Positions 62,013 to 64,000 of a stretch of 64,000 nucleotides of DNA are shown here, one piece after another. The translations under genes were made by a program, and so were the position numbers. The stretch lies in assembly GCA_965644295.1 (NCBI GenBank), contig CBFFRP010000091.1, forward strand, positions 104,345 through 168,344, read 5' to 3'. The notes under the pieces were generated by a model. That model did not search any database. It saw only the letters and a list, made by a program, of their open reading frames with translations, and was not told the DNA's origin. Position 1 is the first letter of the stretch, and each line of letters starts with the position of its first letter. The DNA comes from Paraphysomonas bandaiensis. Its lineage: Eukaryota > Chrysophyceae.

Positions 62013-64000
62013 TTTGGCTATGAATGGGCAGAACAATATCTGCTCACTATGTTTGCGGCTCACGTGAGTTTCCCTCAGAGAATCTCTCAGGTATTTCTTG
62101 TCCCCCAGAACACCACGAAATGTGCGAGTCCGACTTTGTTGAGGGAGTTTATGTATTTGAACACAAATGTGTATTTCTAAATTTATGTCTTATATGCATA
62201 AACTGTTTATTTGATAGAATATCTTGATAATTTATTTTGTTTTGTTAATGTTAATCATGGAATGTCTATTTCATCTTATATTTCAGATATATTAGGTTTT
62301 CAATATATGTCATGAGGATATGAGTTACAATTTAACCGATGAATAAGATTCTGAGCGCGGGACGATATAGCCTCCTTAAAACCCATAGTTAAATATAACT
62401 ATATGTTTGGTAAATGAATTTACTTTTTTCGTTATAAGCATGTGATCAATTATTTCTAAATTATCTGCTTTAAAATTAAGAATTATCATAAACGCAGAAT
62501 ACTTTTATCGAAAATGAATTTTAAAAAATCTGTATTGCCAACAATCTGCTGGCAACGTTATATAGAAGTTATGCATCATCTACACTAATTTTACATATTT
62601 AATCCAGCATGGCTCCTGCTCGTCACTAATTGTCTGTTTCGGTTCGTTAACCCTTTTATATGACACCCCGCAACTAGCAAAGCTTGTGGACATGATATGC
62701 GCTTTCAAAAAAATAAACGTCTCCATAATTTATCCCAACAAAATGGTGAACACCAGAAAATCGTAAAAGCAATAGTGAAAACAATTTGCACGTCACTACA
62801 AAAACAAATAAAAAATGAAATAAAAAACAATGCCACATCGAGAATCCAAATTGAAGATGACATCATTTCTCTATGTTAATATTTTGTGGTAGCCCCAGTG
62901 GCTTCTAGGATCTCATATAGCTTTTTCTCTTCCGGATCCATAGCTTTCCAGCGCATTCCTAAGTACTTGCCCATTGTCCGTTGCATATCTCCACACTTCA
63001 GACCAGCGAGAAATAAACGCTCCTACAATTCAGTCTAAGTATGACAATATCGTGCATGACATACAAAACGGATACCCACCTGATGGGCAAACAAACTGTA
63101 CGCAGTTCTCGGACGCATTACTTTAGGAGCTCCAGCAGATGTAGTATCACCAGACTCAGTATCCACTTTCTTCCGCCTTCCACGTCTTTTCTTCACCACG
63201 CCCGCTTCAAACAAATTCTCAGCTTGGGACTTTGACGGGCTCTGAAGAGACTTCGATGGCTGCCCGTCGAGTCCGTAACCCGGTGGCGGGTCAATTCTGC
63301 ATAATACCATACATTATGATTGATCAACTACATTGCATATGGTGCCTTACTTGGGCACAATGCTTCCCCCATGAAAGGTGTTGTAGACGTGAAGTTCCTG
63401 TAGGTATCTTATTTTATCGTTATGCGCCTTCTTCAGGAATACAGCCTTCTTGTTCTTGGGAAGGTCTCGCCAAAGCTTGCCGATAATCTTATTCACTTCA
63501 TTGTTTGCAAGATGCTTCAAAACACATGTCACATAACACACTGATAAGGAGATTGATAGGCTTACAGCGAACTCATGAGACATAGTGGCCCGCACCCGTA
63601 TGGCGAAGAAGTTAAACCCGCTGACATATCCCTTTGGCTCTCTCACCTATATATGTATAAGCCCCACGTATGATATGTGTACGTGTGTATGTGTACGTGT
63701 GTATGTGTACGTGTGTATGTGTGCATGTATGTATATACGGGTCAGAGGGCTCTGGTGGTAGGGAGCACTTACATGCTTGAATGATCCCTCACTGGCAAAG
63801 GTGGACGGCGGCAGAGCAAGAGCCTCTGATTTGAATGCAGCGGAAACATCCAACAGACTCAACTGCTCGTCCGTGTCTGCTGCTCGCGAGGTACTGTCAG
63901 GCCTGTCTGTTGCATTGCCCTCTATACCATGAGAGAGCTTATCAGGGGACACGCTTGCAATGGAAATCTCTTGCTTCACTGAGGAGAGAGAGTGGAGTGA
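62013..64000. repeat. Tandem cassette unit 3, cut by window edge
   Basis: The third unit runs from the same boundary text to the end of the window. The p24 part lies beyond it, if present. Confidence 0.96.
62876..64000 (-). CDS. Two-HMG-box protein, cassette copy 3 (5' end outside window)
   Basis: Exons 63646-63566, 63514-63351, 63296-63080 and 63022-62876 are complete. The first exon (from 63773 upward) is cut by the window end about 48 bp before the expected ATG. The sequence agrees with the other copies; the microsatellite intron is again a different length. Confidence 0.85.

Overview
This window is nuclear DNA of a compact, AT-rich unicellular eukaryote. Genes lie on both strands. Most are split by short GT-AG introns of about 40-60 nt (a few reach about 190 nt), and the intergenic spaces carry degraded transposons and microsatellites. 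There is no operon structure, ribosome-binding site or CRISPR array. The gene set (ABCC transporter, PP2A catalytic subunit, RhoGDI, Sec23-like protein, TMEM184, MPPED-type phosphoesterase, senataxin-like helicase, p24/TMED, mitochondrial L23) fits many protist lineages, so I do not name a species. All gene models below were spliced by hand. In every multi-exon model that is complete in the window the exon lengths sum to a multiple of three, and conserved motifs run across the junctions.

Layout. 1-778: copy of a dispersed repeat (here R1). 1296-5905 (-): ten-exon ABCC transporter with a 7-nt microexon, divergent from a lipid kinase (6351-7645, +). 7646-9504: AT-rich spacer with transposon pieces. 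9505-10140 (-): RhoGDI, divergent from PP2A-C (10787-12253, +). 12408-12644 (-): small ORF. 12988-13635: deleted hAT element with target-site duplication. 14121-14630 (-): secreted Cys-rich protein, divergent from a Sen1-type helicase (15097-18307, +). 18308-20579: repeat island. 20580-23455 (-): three-module EF-hand protein, divergent across an ACAT microsatellite from a Sec23-like gene (23909-26895, +). 27271-29084 (-): SAP-RCC1 protein. 29706-35798 (+): intronless 2030-codon gene with PDZ-like, SUMO-interaction-like and Cys-cluster regions.

35799-41336 is mainly a repeat and pseudogene island (two R1 copies, a hAT relic, an intron-bearing fragment of the L23 gene, a C-rich ORF with a 42-nt minisatellite, and another R1 piece). 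Then come mitochondrial L23 (41337-41733, +), a second hAT element with a perfect 8-bp target-site duplication (42405-43175), an LRR protein (43379-44701, -) divergent from a TMEM184 homologue (44992-47907, +) that has a GC-AG intron, an MPPED-type phosphoesterase (48270-49049, -), and a 1419-aa LRR/EF-hand protein (49495-53914, +).

From 55065 to the window edge lies a direct tandem array of a ~3.47-kb cassette. Each unit holds a two-HMG-box gene (-) and a p24 cargo receptor gene (+). Two units are complete and a third runs off the end. Its left breakpoint lies inside an R1 copy. The p24, Sec23-like and possibly RhoGDI/PP2A genes belong to general membrane-traffic and signalling housekeeping, but I see no co-regulated pathway. 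The most notable items are the cassette array, the 7-nt microexon, the repeated EF-hand/WY/LSKW module, and the hAT and R1 families.
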